The notes: generated by a model not told the origin, from the letters alone. Positions 1 to 10,980 are shown, counted from the first letter of the stretch. The stretch: 64,000 bases of DNA from Athripsodes cinereus (GCA_947579605.1 OX388313.1:1054001-1118000); one strand, 5' to 3'. Numbers and translations are program-made.

Positions 1-308
1 ATATCTGTGAATGAGTTATAGAAAATTATATGAAAAAGAAAGAAAAGAATGACATAAAAAAGAAATTGTATCAGCAATTACTAAAAAAAGTTTATTTCTG
101 TTAAAAATGTGTTTGTATTTCTGAGGATTGCAAAAATTGGAAAACTTACCTTTAATTATCTGTGCAATGCAAGTAAAAAAGTTTATTATTGAAAAAAAAT
201 CAAATACTACCTACTAAGAGTAAATTGTGATATTTTTTATATAGTTTTATTTTCGAATGACTCAAGCCATAATTTATAATGTTGTTTTTCAACACAAATC
301 GTTATCAG
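1..308. other. AT-rich stretch, no gene seen
   Basis: No long ORF, tRNA-like box or recognisable repeat. It runs directly into the perfect inverted repeat at 309-500. Confidence 0.5.
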
Positions 309-500
309 AATTTTAATTTATAAATTATAATTTATTTGTTTTACAAAATATTTAAAATAATGTGACATATGTTTCGGCTGCAATGCCATAATCATACTCA
401 AATATACGTATAAATCAAATATACAAATCATACGAAACATATGTCACATTATTTTAAATATTTTGTAAAACAAATAAATTATAATTTATAAATTAAAATT
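309..500. repeat. Perfect 68-bp inverted repeat (hairpin)
   Basis: The left arm 309-376 and right arm 433-500 are exact reverse complements over 68 bases and flank a 56-bp spacer. Exact identity over AT-rich arms suggests recent origin or ongoing conversion. The 10-mer GTTATCAGAA stands just before the left arm (301-310) and again at 542-551, so the hairpin may be part of a larger element. No coding capacity was seen. A related segment lies at 17640-17780. Confidence 0.85.
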
Positions 501-557
501 ACGGAGTTTTAAAAGTTGTGCACAAATAAAATCATATAGACGTTATCAGAATATTTA

Positions 558-795
558 TTGCGAATGCTTGGAGTCAAAAGTTTTACAAAATACCTACCAC
601 TAATATTTTATTTTACACGCCACCAAGATTTCGACAGGGGTCCTGTCATTTACAAGTAGCACAATATTTGGCTCATTCTAGTCAAATATTGTGCTTTTAA
701 ATGACAGGACCCCTGTCAAAACCTTGGTCGCGCGTAGAATACAATATCTTGGTGGTATTTGTAAAGCTTTTAAATTCAAATATTCGTAATAATGT
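558..795. repeat. Foldback element, imperfect palindrome ~240 bp
   Basis: The inner arms contain GACAGGGGTCCTGTCATTTA on the left (about 636-655) and its complement near 700-720. The outer arms (about 565-620 and 735-795) also pair imperfectly around a TTTACAAAATACC / GGTATTTGTAAAG core. This is the shape of a foldback MITE. Part of an arm recurs at 17690-17745, so it is a family. No ORF was seen. Confidence 0.7.
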
Positions 796-918
796 TTAGA
801 AACGACCATAACATTACCACCAAATAATATTAAAAATGTGTTTTTTTTTTATTATATTGTCTATTATGTGGTGTTGTGTCTATGTTTTGTCATGCAAAAA
901 TAAACATGTAAAAGGCCC

Positions 919-1355
919 AACAGGGCTACTCTTGAACACAATCTAAATACGATCTTAATCTAGTCTTGATCTTAATCATATGAGGCGCGAAGGGATTATG
1001 GTAAAAAATAGCGCGCTACCGCTACCGCGAGGTTGGTATGCATATAATTATGTATGCACGTATTTTTGACCAATAGTCACTTCGCGCGTCGTATGATTAA
1101 GATTCAGCAAGGCTACTCTTGACAAAACTAAACACGATCTTAATCTAGTCTTGATCTTGATCATACGACACACGATGTGACTATTGGCCAAAAATACACG
1201 CTACCGATCGCGCGTTAGCGGTAGCGCGGTGTTTTTGACCATAGTCCCTTCGTGCGTCGTATGATCAAGATCAAGACTAGATTAAGATCGTGTTTAGTTT
1301 TGTCAAGAGTAACCCTGCTGATCATTTTTAGATATTGTCAAGAGTAACCCCACAG
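919..1355. mobile_element. MITE-D, outer copy split by a second MITE-D
   Basis: It opens with CAGGGCTACTCTTGAAC and runs to about 1104. The matching opposite terminus, TTGTCAAGAGTAACCCC, is found only after the inner element, at about 1336-1352. The interior carries GCGCGCTACCGCTACCGCGA and a TTTTTGACCAATAGTCAC box shared by other family copies. No ORF. The family name is mine. Confidence 0.65.
1105..1320. mobile_element. MITE-D, nested near-complete palindrome
   Basis: 216 bp starting CAGCAAGGCTACTCTTGAC and ending GTCAAGAGTAACCCTGCTG. The arms of roughly 100 bp are near-perfect complements, giving a full foldback around a central GATCGCGCGTTAGCGG region. It sits inside the copy at 919-1355. 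Other copies or fragments are near 8.6, 11.7-12.95, 19.9, 46.2, 48.3 and 50.1 kb. Confidence 0.75.
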
Positions 1356-1473
1356 GCCGTAAATTGAGAGTAAATAATTAAAATGTGAACATTTGTTGTT
1401 TTTTTTTTACCTAACATTACATTAACTATATATCTGTATTTTTTTTAACACTTTATTTTATTTTTATGATGTT

Positions 1474-1631
1474 CTACTACTACTACTACTACTACACCAT
1501 CACGGCATATCCCACATGTTTTGTTTTCACATTTTTCAGAAATTCAAACACTTAATAAGAACAATCTAATATCCCACATGTTCTGTTTTCACATTTTTCA
1601 GAAATTCAAACACTTAATAAGAACAATCTAA
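1474..1631 (-). repeat. SINE-A 3' end with (TAG)n tail, plus 62-bp tandem duplication
   Basis: 1474-1494 is a CTA microsatellite followed by ACCATCACGGCATATCCCAC, the 3' end of SINE-A read on the minus strand. The SINE stops after that box. The following 62-bp unit (1508-1569) is repeated directly at 1570-1631 with a single clear substitution (TGTTTTGT versus TGTTCTGT). Confidence 0.75.
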
Positions 1632-2397
1632 TATTGATGTTAAATTTTCAAGATAGTTCTATTCGTGCTGTAAAATATAAACATATCAGTGATGTAATAA
1701 AAAAAAATAAAAATCAGGCATCATTTGAAATAAATGTATAAGATTAAAATTAAAAAATAGGTGTGGAAATGTTAGTAATGATTGTGCTTTGGTTCAGGCG
1801 GCGTGCAAGGGGTAATATTTATTTGATAAAATAAATAATGATATTAATCAACTGTGCAATCTTACTGACATTCAAAAATTTATGTGATTCCAAATTTTTA
1901 AAGCATGTTTTTGGATTTGTTAAAAAACATTGATTTGCTCCAAATGCAGGCCGTGGTGTATTAGCGGACACTCATTGCTCATGTATACTATTCTTAAACC
2001 ACTACAGCTTCAAGCAACGTAGTTAATATAATCTTAATTAAATTAGTACATATTTATATATTATTATCATTAGTAAATGAATCATATAAGTACAATTTAA
2101 GTTGATCTATACATTTTTAGTAAATAAAAATATGTCAAACAGTAAATGTCGTAGAAGTTACAATACCTATAACAAATAATCGTTTGTCAGTTATCTTCAA
2201 ATCAATAACTGTTCTACTAAGTGTCCATTTTGTTAAATTGTCAACACTTCAGATTTATTTCCATTTTCAAAAACTAAGGCACATATAATCCGACGTGGAA
2301 AAATCACAAATTATGAAGATTATTTTCTTAGTTAATTACTTTATCCATAAAATTTATACACATTTTAGTATATTAATAAAAATTTGAACAAATAGAT
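1632..2397. other. No gene seen
   Basis: AT-rich sequence without a convincing ORF, splice pair or repeat that I recognise. Confidence 0.4.
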
Positions 2398-2471
2398 CCA
2401 CGTTGGGCGCCAAAATCATGACATATATATCTTTAAATTTTATTTTACCGCTTCATTAATTATCACCAATA

Positions 2472-2755
2472 TAACGCTTCCGTTGTGGGGTAAGAGAAAA
2501 TATCGAGCGCCACTAATGCCTATCCTTGCATACACTTTTCGCTTCCGTCACTGTCATACAATTCATCATGCATGCTTTCTTATTCAATGTGCCAACACTT
2601 GTTCATCTTGTAGGATCTGGTTTATACCTATTACGATCTTGGCATTTGATTCTCGGACAGAAACGTCCTCCGAGCACCGTTCCTCTCAGCCATGTCCTCA
2701 TCCATTCATTCCACGTGCCCGAACCACGGTAGCTTATTCTCTTTCAACCGCTTGT
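2472..2755 (-). pseudogene. LINE-A (RTE-like) 3' fragment, degraded
   Basis: Read on the minus strand, this matches the C-terminal end and 3' tail of the better copy at 53796-54708, including the part ending in the Ala-Tyr-Pro C-terminus. Indels and stops break the frame. Open frames on the opposite strand here are antisense shadows of this remnant. Confidence 0.7.
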
Positions 2756-2759
2756 TTAA

Positions 2760-3465
2760 GATTGATTATTTTAAAACTATTTTGGCCCCACAATTTTATT
2801 GGTCTCATAACCAATTTTCCATTGAATTTCTGGTATATACGTATAAAGGTAGATGGTATAAGTATAAATATTTATATTGCAAAATAATATTGGTGATGTT
2901 GTTTTAAAATATATTGTTAATTATTATTATTCTCTTGTAAGTGAAAATGCGTGTACTGAATATCAATAATTATTAACAGAAGAACAATAAAAATAAATAA
3001 ATGACAATCGAGTGTTGCATAAAACGGAGATGTTTGTGTTGTATACGTAATAATACATGTAGATGCATAATCATGTAATAGATGAGTTCCTAAGTACAGT
3101 CGTTTCTCGTTTTTAACGAATATTGATATAACATGATTAATCACTACAATGAAATATTGTTGTCAGAACAGCGAAACTGTTTGACAGAACAATAGTATGC
3201 ACTTGTGAAAATGCATAAGATTTGTCATAAGATCTATTTACATTACAAATGTTCTCAACTTTAATTATTTGTAAATAGAAGAAAATTTGAAATATTTTAC
3301 TTATTTAATTGAGTAATTTGTGAAAATAATTCGCATAAATAACTAACTATCTCGGAAGATTTATTATTATGATTTTATGACAGTTTGCCACCGTACTCAA
3401 TTATCATTTAAAGAGTTTAGAGTAGATCGTGAGAAAATGTGGCAAGTACTATCAATGTGTGGGGT
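2760..3465. other. No gene seen
   Basis: AT-rich sequence. A short open frame at 2917-3144 on the minus strand has low-complexity composition and no recognisable motif. Confidence 0.4.
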
Positions 3466-4212
3466 GGGTATTTGTATTGAGAATGAATGCAAAAAAGACA
3501 AAAATTATGGTGTTTGAAAGAGGAAGTGAGAGAACAGTATGCCAGGTGATGATTGACAACGAAGTGTTAGAGCAAGTTGACGAATGTGTGTACTTAGGTA
3601 GTTTGTTCACGAGAGATGGGAAGTGTGAAAGCGATATTGAAAGGAGAAAAGTTGCTGGTAATAAGGTAAATGGTGCAATCCGACCAATAATTGCAAATAG
3701 AAACATATCCACCACAGCTAAAAGGTTGGTGCACTCTGCTATCTTAGTGCCAACACTTATGTATGCAAGTGAGACGTGGACATGGTTAAAGAAGGATGAA
3801 TGTGGCATAAATGCAGTGGAAATGAGATCGTTGAGATGGATGTGTGGTAAAAGTCTGAGAGATCGTGTGCGTAACAGTGATATACGAAAGGAATGTGGAA
3901 TGAAAGTTAGTGTAATAACAAGGATGAATGTAAATAAGTTAAGGTGGTTTGGGCACACGTGGAAAGAATGAATGGGAAAGAGGAATGGTGCTCGGAGACG
4001 TGGACGTCCGAGGATTAAATGGCAAGATCATTTAAATCAAATCCTACAGGACGGTCACGTGTTGAGCACATTGAACAGGAGAGCATGCATGAGGAATTGT
4101 ATGACAGTGACGGAAGCGAAAGATGTATGCAAAGATAGAAGGAAGTGGCGCTCGATCCTTTCTGCCTACCCCGCGAGGGAAGCGGCGTGATGGTATGTAT
4201 GTATGTATGTAT
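3465..4212 (+). pseudogene. LINE-A (RTE-like) reverse-transcriptase C-terminus, 5'-truncated, frame-broken
   Basis: The frame encodes the post-catalytic part of a non-LTR reverse transcriptase: KTKIMVFERGSER, DECVYLGSLFTRDGKCESDI, and SETWTWLKKD followed by the RWFGH motif. Compared with the copy at 53796-54708, a small insertion and a loss of about 34 bp after RWFGH end the frame at 3971. The remaining C-terminus (NGARRRGRPRIKWQDHL to SAYPAREAA) is open at 3972-4190. The tail after the stop is (GTAT)n, at about 4193-4212. It lacks the FADD catalytic block, so it is a dead 3' fragment. The RTE assignment rests on motif style and tail only. Confidence 0.85.
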
Positions 4213-4499
4213 GAGTTTAATAGGTATGCGACCGGTTTCGACACGTTATTGTAGTTAACAAGCGTAACAAATCATAAACGTGTCCTATTAAACTTTATAA
4301 ACGTGATAACTAAATACAGTAGAAAATTCGTCATACAATCATTTCGCGTAATCATCACACTGCGAATACCAATAATTTTTTTAAAAATAACATGTAGGTA
4401 TTATTCTCCATTGAAAATTGCTTACATAGAATGTGTAATCACTCTTATTTTAATGACAGATTAATGTTATGCTGTAACTAGATGTTATGCAAGAAATAG

Positions 4500-4600
4500 C
4501 ATGCGTGGGGCTGCCATTGGTTTGAAGTAAAAGTTCAGTAAAATTCAAAAGGTCACTGGTTCAAGTCCAACCGAAGTAACGACGATTTAGGTATTGTTTT
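4500..4600 (+). mobile_element. tRNA-derived SINE remnant
   Basis: CTGGTTCAAGTCCAACC near 4552 fits a pol III B box (GGTTCRANNCC). No good A box or acceptor-stem pairing was seen, so this is a SINE head rather than a tRNA gene. Confidence 0.4.
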
Positions 4601-4673
4601 TCTCTTTTTACATTCGGTAATAACTCCAATTATTGTGCTGTTTCTTACATAAACAACAACTAATTCAAATATC

Positions 4674-5107
4674 TATCTATACCCTCACTCCGTGTCCCAG
4701 GAGGGGTAGGCAGAGAGAACGGAACGCCATATAGATCTATCCTTACAAACTTCTTTCGCTTCCACCACATTCATCCAGTTTCTCATACATTTTCGCCGAT
4801 TTCTCTTACTCAACACGCGGCCGTTCTTTAGGATTTGATCCACGTGCTCAAGCCACGTGGTTCTTGGCCGTCCGCGCTTCCTCACACCTCCTTTTTCAGC
4901 CAAATGCATCCTCTTCCTCATTCTTTCATCTTGCATTCGCTCAACATGTCCAAACCATCTTAACTTATTTACACGCATTCTATCCACAACACTCTTCTCG
5001 CATCCGCTCATTCTCCTGATATCCTCATTCTTCACTCTATCCCGCAATGTTTTACCAACCATTCTTCTTAGTGAACGCATTTCCACGGCATTTATTCCAC
5101 TCTCGTC
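4674..5107 (-). pseudogene. LINE-A subfamily 2 fragment with target-site duplication
   Basis: The minus-strand frame (5086-4685) gives RDRVKNEDIRR, NKLRWFGHVERM, RKRGRPRTTWLEHVDQILK and a Ser-Ala-Tyr-Pro end, homologous to LINE-A but clearly diverged. The tail reads GGGTATAGATAG. The 14-mer CTAATTCAAATATC flanks both ends (4660-4673 and 5108-5121), a target-site duplication typical of target-primed reverse transcription with 5' truncation. Confidence 0.85.
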
Positions 5108-5740
5108 CTAATTCAAATATCCCTTTCATAAATATTTTTTAAATCAAGCATACATATTTTGACTTCATTCATACTCAATAAAAGTCTAATTACTCATTGT
5201 CATAAGATCTATAGAATTTGGTTCTATAGAGTATTGACTGTATTTTGTCGTACGTACATACAAAAAAAAAATCATTAGGCATGAGATAAAAACGATGTTC
5301 GTATGTACAAGATACTAAATTATAAAATCAATAAATTATATAATAATAATTAATAAATATTATGATAGTTTTATAATCGATGTCATTAAATAACGTTTAT
5401 TGAAAATTAATCAAAAATATCTCACGCACGGTATTGTTACAAATTATATAATATTTTGTTGACATCTCTAGGTACACGTATATTATTGACATGCGTATTG
5501 TCATAGCATTAATTATCTTTTAAATATTTACTTAAGATAATAACAAAATCAATATTAATTCTCATAACTATTATATAAATTATCTTTCAAATAAATAAAG
5601 TTTAAGGAATATTATAGCTTTTTACAACTTTTCACGTAAAAATTAAAGCATTTGACCTGGCCGATATATGCAATACCTCTCTCTGGATTAATTTAATTAA
5701 TGGAATTTTAAAATGCCATATCACTGTTAAAATAATTAAG
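5108..5740. other. No gene seen
   Basis: Very AT-rich with several TTATATAA-type runs. No ORF or repeat was recognised. Confidence 0.4.
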
Positions 5741-5744
5741 AATC

Positions 5745-5805
5745 AGTTTTATGAGACCCAACTGGGAATTGAACCCAGAATCTTGTGGGAACTAAGCCAG
5801 TTTAT
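5745..5805 (-). mobile_element. tRNA-like SINE head
   Basis: The minus strand reads CTGGGTTCAATTCCCAGTTG, a good B box inside a short hairpin. No complete cloverleaf was found, so I take it as a SINE remnant. Confidence 0.4.
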
Positions 5806-5845
5806 TGTTAATTGCATTTTTGAAGTTGATAAAACTTTCAAATAT

Positions 5846-5890
5846 TCTGTCATGCATGAGTCAACATTTTTTTGACTCATGCATGACAGA
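5846..5890. repeat. Perfect 19-bp inverted repeat
   Basis: The arms 5846-5864 and 5872-5890 (TCTGTCATGCATGAGTCAA and its complement) are separated by 7 bases. The minus-strand open frame across it is likely chance. Confidence 0.7.
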
Positions 5891-6575
5891 AGGTTGACAA
5901 AATAATTGAATGCGACCCTTTTAAAACCTTCAGAAATGAAAGACTGAAAATTCAATTTAGCTACACTTTTTTAGTTCCTAGCTCAGAATAACTCTTTTCT
6001 TAAATAAATACTTAACCATTTTTAATAAATTTTCACAAGATTAACTAAAACTATAATAATGTGGACCCCATTGACAATCGACTGGCCAATTTCATGACTC
6101 AACAAGTAGAACATTTGGACAATTTTGATTAAATTGGTATATTGGTAAAACATATACAATCAACGCCAAAATATTTCAAATTGTATTGAATGGAAAAAAG
6201 ATAACGTATGTCTTTTACAGTGCCATTATTATATAATATACTCGTATTTCACCTTCTGTTATGTTTTTAAAGCATAATATAAAAATATCAAAATGGCAAA
6301 AATGTCGATTTCTAGAATATAATACATTATTATCTACTTGTTGAGTTATGGAAATAGACAGTCGAGTGTTTATTGTACATATATTGTATGGGATGTTCCA
6401 TGCACTGCGAACTGTAAGATCTATTCAAATCCTTATCACGTCTTACTGATATAATAATTATTATGTTTCTATGGTTTTTACCCTTAAAAGTATTTTATGA
6501 TTATGTAAGCTTTATGTTATTTAGCATTTTAAGCTTGTTAATTATGGCATTGATTTCAGGTTCTCTTTGACTCAC

Positions 6576-6642
6576 CTGTCCGTAGGTGAGAGCTATAGCG
6601 CTCAGTAGTATTATAGTAAACTTCATCATCTTGAAATAGTAT
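6576..6642 (-). CDS. Signal-peptide exon of an unidentified secreted protein gene
   Basis: On the minus strand a pyrimidine-rich acceptor (TTTTTGTTGTTTCAG) precedes a 67-nt exon. A 13-nt leader is followed by an ATG at 6629 and 18 codons, MMKFTIILLSAIALTYGQ, ending in phase 0 at a consensus donor CAG/GTGAGT. The peptide has the charged start, hydrophobic core and small residues before a likely cleavage site that are expected of a secretory signal. No downstream exon was found at lower coordinates, so the rest probably lies left of the window. The noncoding exon near 18.8 kb is the likely first exon, which would imply a ~12-kb first intron full of transposons. I do not recognise the gene: cuticle, odorant-binding and many haemolymph proteins begin this way. 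Confidence 0.7.
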
Positions 6643-6759
6643 CTGAAACAACAAAAAAATACAATACAAAGTGTTAATAAGTGTAGACTAGATACTTAGA
6701 TAGTAAGTAAGTTGTATTAGAAATTGTATGTAAAATGGTATGAACATGTAACAAATGAT

Positions 6760-7101
6760 GATGCACGCCGACGCACCCAGCAGAGATCTAGTGTAATCTC
6801 CGTGATACAGGAGAGACAATGGTGCTGCCCGGGTCATGTTCTGAGAATGCCCAATGATAGTTGGCCAAAAAGAACACTGTTCTTCCATCCGCAAGGACTC
6901 CGTCGGACCGGGCGTCCCTCTTTTACAATTCACCGTTCCTATGACAACGACATGAGAGCGCAGGGATTATCGTGGGAAGAGGTGACCATAGAATAATAAA
7001 TATACTAGAGGTGACGCGATTGGCAAAGAGACGCTCTGAATGGAGGAGGCTGGTTTCTGCTCTGTGCTGCCGAGAGGAGCGTTGCGGGTGATGATGATGA
7101 T
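6760..7101 (+). pseudogene. LINE-B 3' fragment with (GAT)n tail
   Basis: This encodes the C-terminal part of a non-LTR retrotransposon protein: GHVLRMPNDSWPKRTLFF, then TGRPSFTIHRSYDNDMRAQG. The same protein end is read on the minus strand at 61455-61768. About 29 extra bases near 6990-7015, flanked by repeated GAGGTGAC, break the frame. The 3' tail is GGTGATGATGATGA. Confidence 0.75.
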
Positions 7102-7104
7102 TAG

Positions 7105-8317
7105 AAATTAACGGCTCAGTGAAGATGATTACAACACCATGACGATGCAACACCATCAGAGCACAGTTAATCTTAAGAGTGCATTAAATAATTATCCACC
7201 TTCTTGCATCAACTACCTTATTCAGTACCCACAACAATGTATGTGTATAATATAAAAGTACCGATAACTCACAACCGAGCATATAAATGTATGAAGGTGC
7301 AATGCAGTGGCGCACTTGCTATTCATGCAAAAAACGCATACCCGAAGGTTTCATTTAAAATTTACGAAAGAATAGAAGCGAAAACCTAGATTGCATATCA
7401 AAATTGATTCAAACTTGACGTCAAACGTTCACTTTAAAAGCATATAGAGAAATTTAACCATCAAGTAAATTAAAATAGAATTGAATTTTAGTGGTTAGAT
7501 GGAAGAAATCACTTTATAGTGATAATCTCGCCACTGCACACCGTCCTAGTTTTTTTTTTTAATTTTATATTGTTTTGTTAACATTGTTATATTATGATGA
7601 TGTACAAAAAGAATAAATAAATTTAAAACAAACTTCAATTCAATATTTAGCTTAGAGAAATTCTGATAAACTATTTTTATCTCTTTTACCCCCTGTTGCA
7701 TCTTATGCAGCATTTGTGTTTTCTATTTTACTTATTAAAAAGATAATTACTAATATTAGTGATATTAACACTCGTACCAGTTCGTAGATGTGGTAATACA
7801 AGTTTTTTTACTCTGCGAAACGCGCCGCAAGCTCCTTTGATACTTATGTATTAGTGCGCGCATTGGATGTAATATGTTCTCATCGAAAAGTATATTGTTA
7901 TACTTTCAGATAAATGTATTGGTCTTCCGCCATGTAATTTATTTCAATGAATTGAGTTGTGTTCCAATATCAATATAATGGGAATATAAGAAAAATGGTA
8001 CACATTTTGGGCTACAATTGTTTAGTTTGTTACAGTGTTTAGTAAATCTGTCGTGTCTGAATATCAATCGCAAAATTTCATGCCCAATGTAAAAAGCCTA
8101 ATGCTGCCGCTGGTGCAATGCACTTAGGAACTTTATATTGTTACGCAAGGTTTGTTCACGAGATTTATAGAGCATCGATTCGATCTTTTAAACCTGTTAT
8201 ATAATGAGCATTGAATTCATTATGGTATTGTAAATTTATCGTAAAGATATCACCTTATATTTAATTGTTTCTTTCTATCTACAACTAATTTAGATTTTGA
8301 CATTCAAAGAATCAGTC
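7105..8317. other. No gene seen
   Basis: AT-rich. An open frame at 7204-7389 has no recognised motif. Short A/T runs only. Confidence 0.4.
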
Positions 8318-8375
8318 TCTCACTATTGTCCTACGTCTTCGAGTGTCCTGTAAAAGGCAGGTGTTCGAAAAAGTT
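8318..8375 (+). mobile_element. SINE-A 5' fragment
   Basis: TTCGAGTGTCCTGTAAAAGG followed by CAGGTGTTCGAAAAA matches the 5' half of SINE-A. Confidence 0.6.
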
Positions 8376-8574
8376 TGTTGGAAATAATCGCTAATGAGCA
8401 ATAAGTACCTTTTGCACAATTGTTTTTGTCCAATAAAGATTTTACAACTTTTTTATATGTATGAAACGAAATACCAGTGCTGAGCCAATCGCACAGCAAC
8501 TGAAAAGATTTTTAAAAAATTTAATGTGCATATTGTAATTGAACACTCCAATAAATATTGTGACAATATAGATT

Positions 8575-8725
8575 GCCTATAGGACTACTCATGATAATGA
8601 CACGATCTAAATAAATGATCTTAATTTTGTCTTGTTCTTAAACTCTACGATGCGCGAAGTAACTAAAGTAAAAAAAAATCGCGCATGTCAATCTCGTAAT
8701 AGTTGAGTATAGTCGTTTTCTGAAA
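8575..8725 (+). mobile_element. MITE-D remnant
   Basis: GGACTACTCATGATAATGAC, CTACGATGCGCGAAG and a degenerate TCGTTTTC box follow the order found in the copies at 11733 and 19917. No ORF. Confidence 0.55.
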
Positions 8726-8729
8726 TAAC

Positions 8730-9350
8730 AATAGCAGGATCATAGATAATATTATGCAAAACAATTGACAACAATGTATGTAGCTAAGATGATAATTATA
8801 AATGTAAATTGAAATATTGAAAAAGTAAATAAATATATAACATTTCAATGACGATTCATTATTCATAATATCTCGTCTCGTCAGTTCTTATTTGACTGAC
8901 AACATTGATGATAATATGTTGTGTATGTGAATAATAGTAGGTACTAGTATTCTCTGGTATCTCAAATAATTCCTCACGTAGATCTGATTAGAAACATCAG
9001 GTAGATTGCGACAGCAGGAACGTTTCAATCAAAAGTGTCTGCGATAACATGTTTAGTTTTTAATTATTCTCTTATTAATAACTAATTATGAATAATTCAA
9101 TTTGAATATATTATGCAACAATGTTTCAAACAACATCAATCTCAAACCGGGATAATTGAGGCTGCAGCAAGAACAAGGTACCATGATCCATGGACTCTTT
9201 TTTCGAGTATGCAGAAATGAATTCCCCCTCAGTATTGTCTATGCCAATGCAAAATTTCATTGAGATATGTTAATTTGTTACGCCAATATCTCTATGTTAC
9301 TATTGTTTTCTAAGTAAAACAATGGACAACAAGTGCATTATTGAACAAAG
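8730..9350. other. No gene seen
   Basis: AT-rich sequence without recognisable coding or repeat signal. Confidence 0.35.
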
Positions 9351-9354
9351 CACA

Positions 9355-9410
9355 TCTCGTGACAGGGGTGGGTTGCAGGTTCAAGTTCCATCCGGGCACT
9401 ATCAAATAAA
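9355..9410 (+). mobile_element. tRNA-like B box, SINE remnant
   Basis: GCAGGTTCAAGTTCCATCCG fits a degenerate pol III B box. No cloverleaf. Confidence 0.35.
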
Positions 9411-9424
9411 GTGACATTAATTTC

Positions 9425-9636
9425 CTATCCTTATATGGTGGTATCGTGTATAAATTTACAAAAATATAAGACTTTTAGGATATGTGGCTTGCCATATCAC
9501 TAAATTCTGATGTTAATTATGTAATTTTTTTTGAGGTTTTACGTATATCTGCCTTTTACAGGACACTGAAAATTTTACAGAAAAGAGTGTGGCACCTAAT
9601 CTTTAACATAATATATGTAGACTCTACGGGAAAATA
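9425..9636 (-). mobile_element. SINE-A copy, diverged
   Basis: The order of boxes (GGATATGTGGCTTGCC, CTGCCTTTTACAGGACACT, GTAGACTCTACGGG) matches SINE-A in minus orientation. Its 5' end abuts the R4-like LINE that starts at about 9637. Confidence 0.6.
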
Positions 9637-10980
9637 AAAGAGTTTACACTAATAGTAAACATATTATTATATGAATATTTAGGTTTTCCGCAATCTAAAA
9701 ATTTAAATCACTCTTTAATCAAAACTCAATTAACAAATGATTTTAAAGATAGACTTAATAAAATATTTAAATGTGATCTATCGGCCAAAAACATAGTAAA
9801 AGCAATAAACGCGTGGGCAATCCCATTATTAACATACTCATTTGGCATCATAAAATGGTCTAAAACGGATCTAGATAAACTAGAAAGACTTATTAGAACA
9901 CAATTAACAAAAAATAGATATCACCATCCAAATTCCGCGAAAGAAAGGTTGGTTCTGCCTAGGAGTATAGGAGGAAGAGGAATTGTTAACATTTCCTCTT
10001 TACATAATAATCAAATAGAATCCCTTAAAACATTTTTTAAAAACAAACAAAATAATTCTATACTACATAAAATTATAATACAGGCCGATAAAAATCATAC
10101 ACCTTTAAATTTAAATGACGAAACAGTAGGTCCGCGATTAAACTATTTAAATATTTTGTTAGAATCTTGGGGTAGGAAGGAACTTCATGCTAGACACCTC
10201 AATGATCTCAACCAATCTTATGTTGACAAATATGCGTCAAACAGGTGGTTGACCATTGGGGAATTGTATGGGGAAACCGAGGGTTTTATGCTAGCAATTC
10301 AAGATCAGGTAATAAATACAAAAAATTATCAAAAATATATTATAAAAAATCAAAATATAATTGATGATTCGTGTAGGAAATGTCTGGCCAAACCGGAAAC
10401 AATTCAACACATAGTTTCGGGTTGTTCCACTCTCGCTCAAACTGAGTATACTTATAGACATAATCATGTAGCAAAAATTATACATCAAAATTTAGCTATT
10501 AAACATAATCTTTTAAACTCAAATAATGTAATACCTTATTATAAATACAACCCGGAACAGGTATTAGAAAATCAAAATTATAGGCTCTATTATGATAAAA
10601 CCATAATAACAGATAGACAAATACATCATAATAGACCCGATTTAGTATTACATGATAAACGTAATAAAATAACGTACCTAATCGACATCGCTGTCCCAAA
10701 TACACATAATATACAAACAACCGTCGCAGAAAAAATACGTAAATATACAGAACTAGCAGGAGAAATAAAAAATATTTGGCATTCTAGGTCCGTTTATATA
10801 ATACCTTTAGTCATGTCAGCTACAGGGGTAACTCCGAAATCTTTAATAAATAATTTACAAAAATTAGATTTACCGGTTAATTTGTACATTAAAATTCAAA
10901 AATCTATTATAATAAACACTTGTAATATTGTAAAAAGGTTTCTGAACACAGATATTTCAGGCAAAATGCTGGTATTTTGA
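9637..10980 (+). CDS. R4/Dong-like LINE: reverse-transcriptase tail and restriction-like endonuclease (5'-truncated)
   Basis: The frame is open from about 9607 to a TGA at 10980. After an N-terminal NAWAIPLLTYSFGIIKW and LPRSIGGRGIV, typical of the RT thumb/connection region, comes a Cys-Cys-His-Cys zinc-knuckle-like motif (SCRKC...QHIVSGC). The restriction-like endonuclease motif follows: NRPDLVL, then the catalytic Asp in ITYLIDIAVPN. This C-terminal endonuclease order defines the R2/R4/NeSL/CRE type of non-LTR element, and the lack of N-terminal parts reflects 5' truncation. The reading frame is uninterrupted over about 450 codons, so this is a fairly young copy. There is no natural start codon, because translation would begin far upstream in a full element. 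The R4/Dong placement is inference from motif style. Confidence 0.85.
   Translation, partial: KEFTLIVNILLYEYLGFPQSKNLNHSLIKTQLTNDFKDRLNKIFKCDLSAKNIVKAINAWAIPLLTYSFGIIKWSKTDLDKLERLIRTQLTKNRYHHPNSAKERLVLPRSIGGRGIVNISSLHNNQIESLKTFFKNKQNNSILHKIIIQADKNHTPLNLNDETVGPRLNYLNILLESWGRKELHARHLNDLNQSYVDKYASNRWLTIGELYGETEGFMLAIQDQVINTKNYQKYIIKNQNIIDDSCRKCLAKPETIQHIVSGCSTLAQTEYTYRHNHVAKIIHQNLAIKHNLLNSNNVIPYYKYNPEQVLENQNYRLYYDKTIITDRQIHHNRPDLVLHDKRNKITYLIDIAVPNTHNIQTTVAEKIRKYTELAGEIKNIWHSRSVYIIPLVMSATGVTPKSLINNLQKLDLPVNLYIKIQKSIIINTCNIVKRFLNTDISGKMLVF

Noticed and set aside
2483..2907. Three overlapping plus-strand open frames (up to 134 codons)
   Set aside because: They run antisense to a LINE-A remnant and read no known protein; the minus-strand homology explains the sequence.
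5749..5955. Minus-strand 68-codon ORF
   Set aside because: It is built over a 19-bp perfect palindrome and a tRNA-like SINE box; no evidence of coding.
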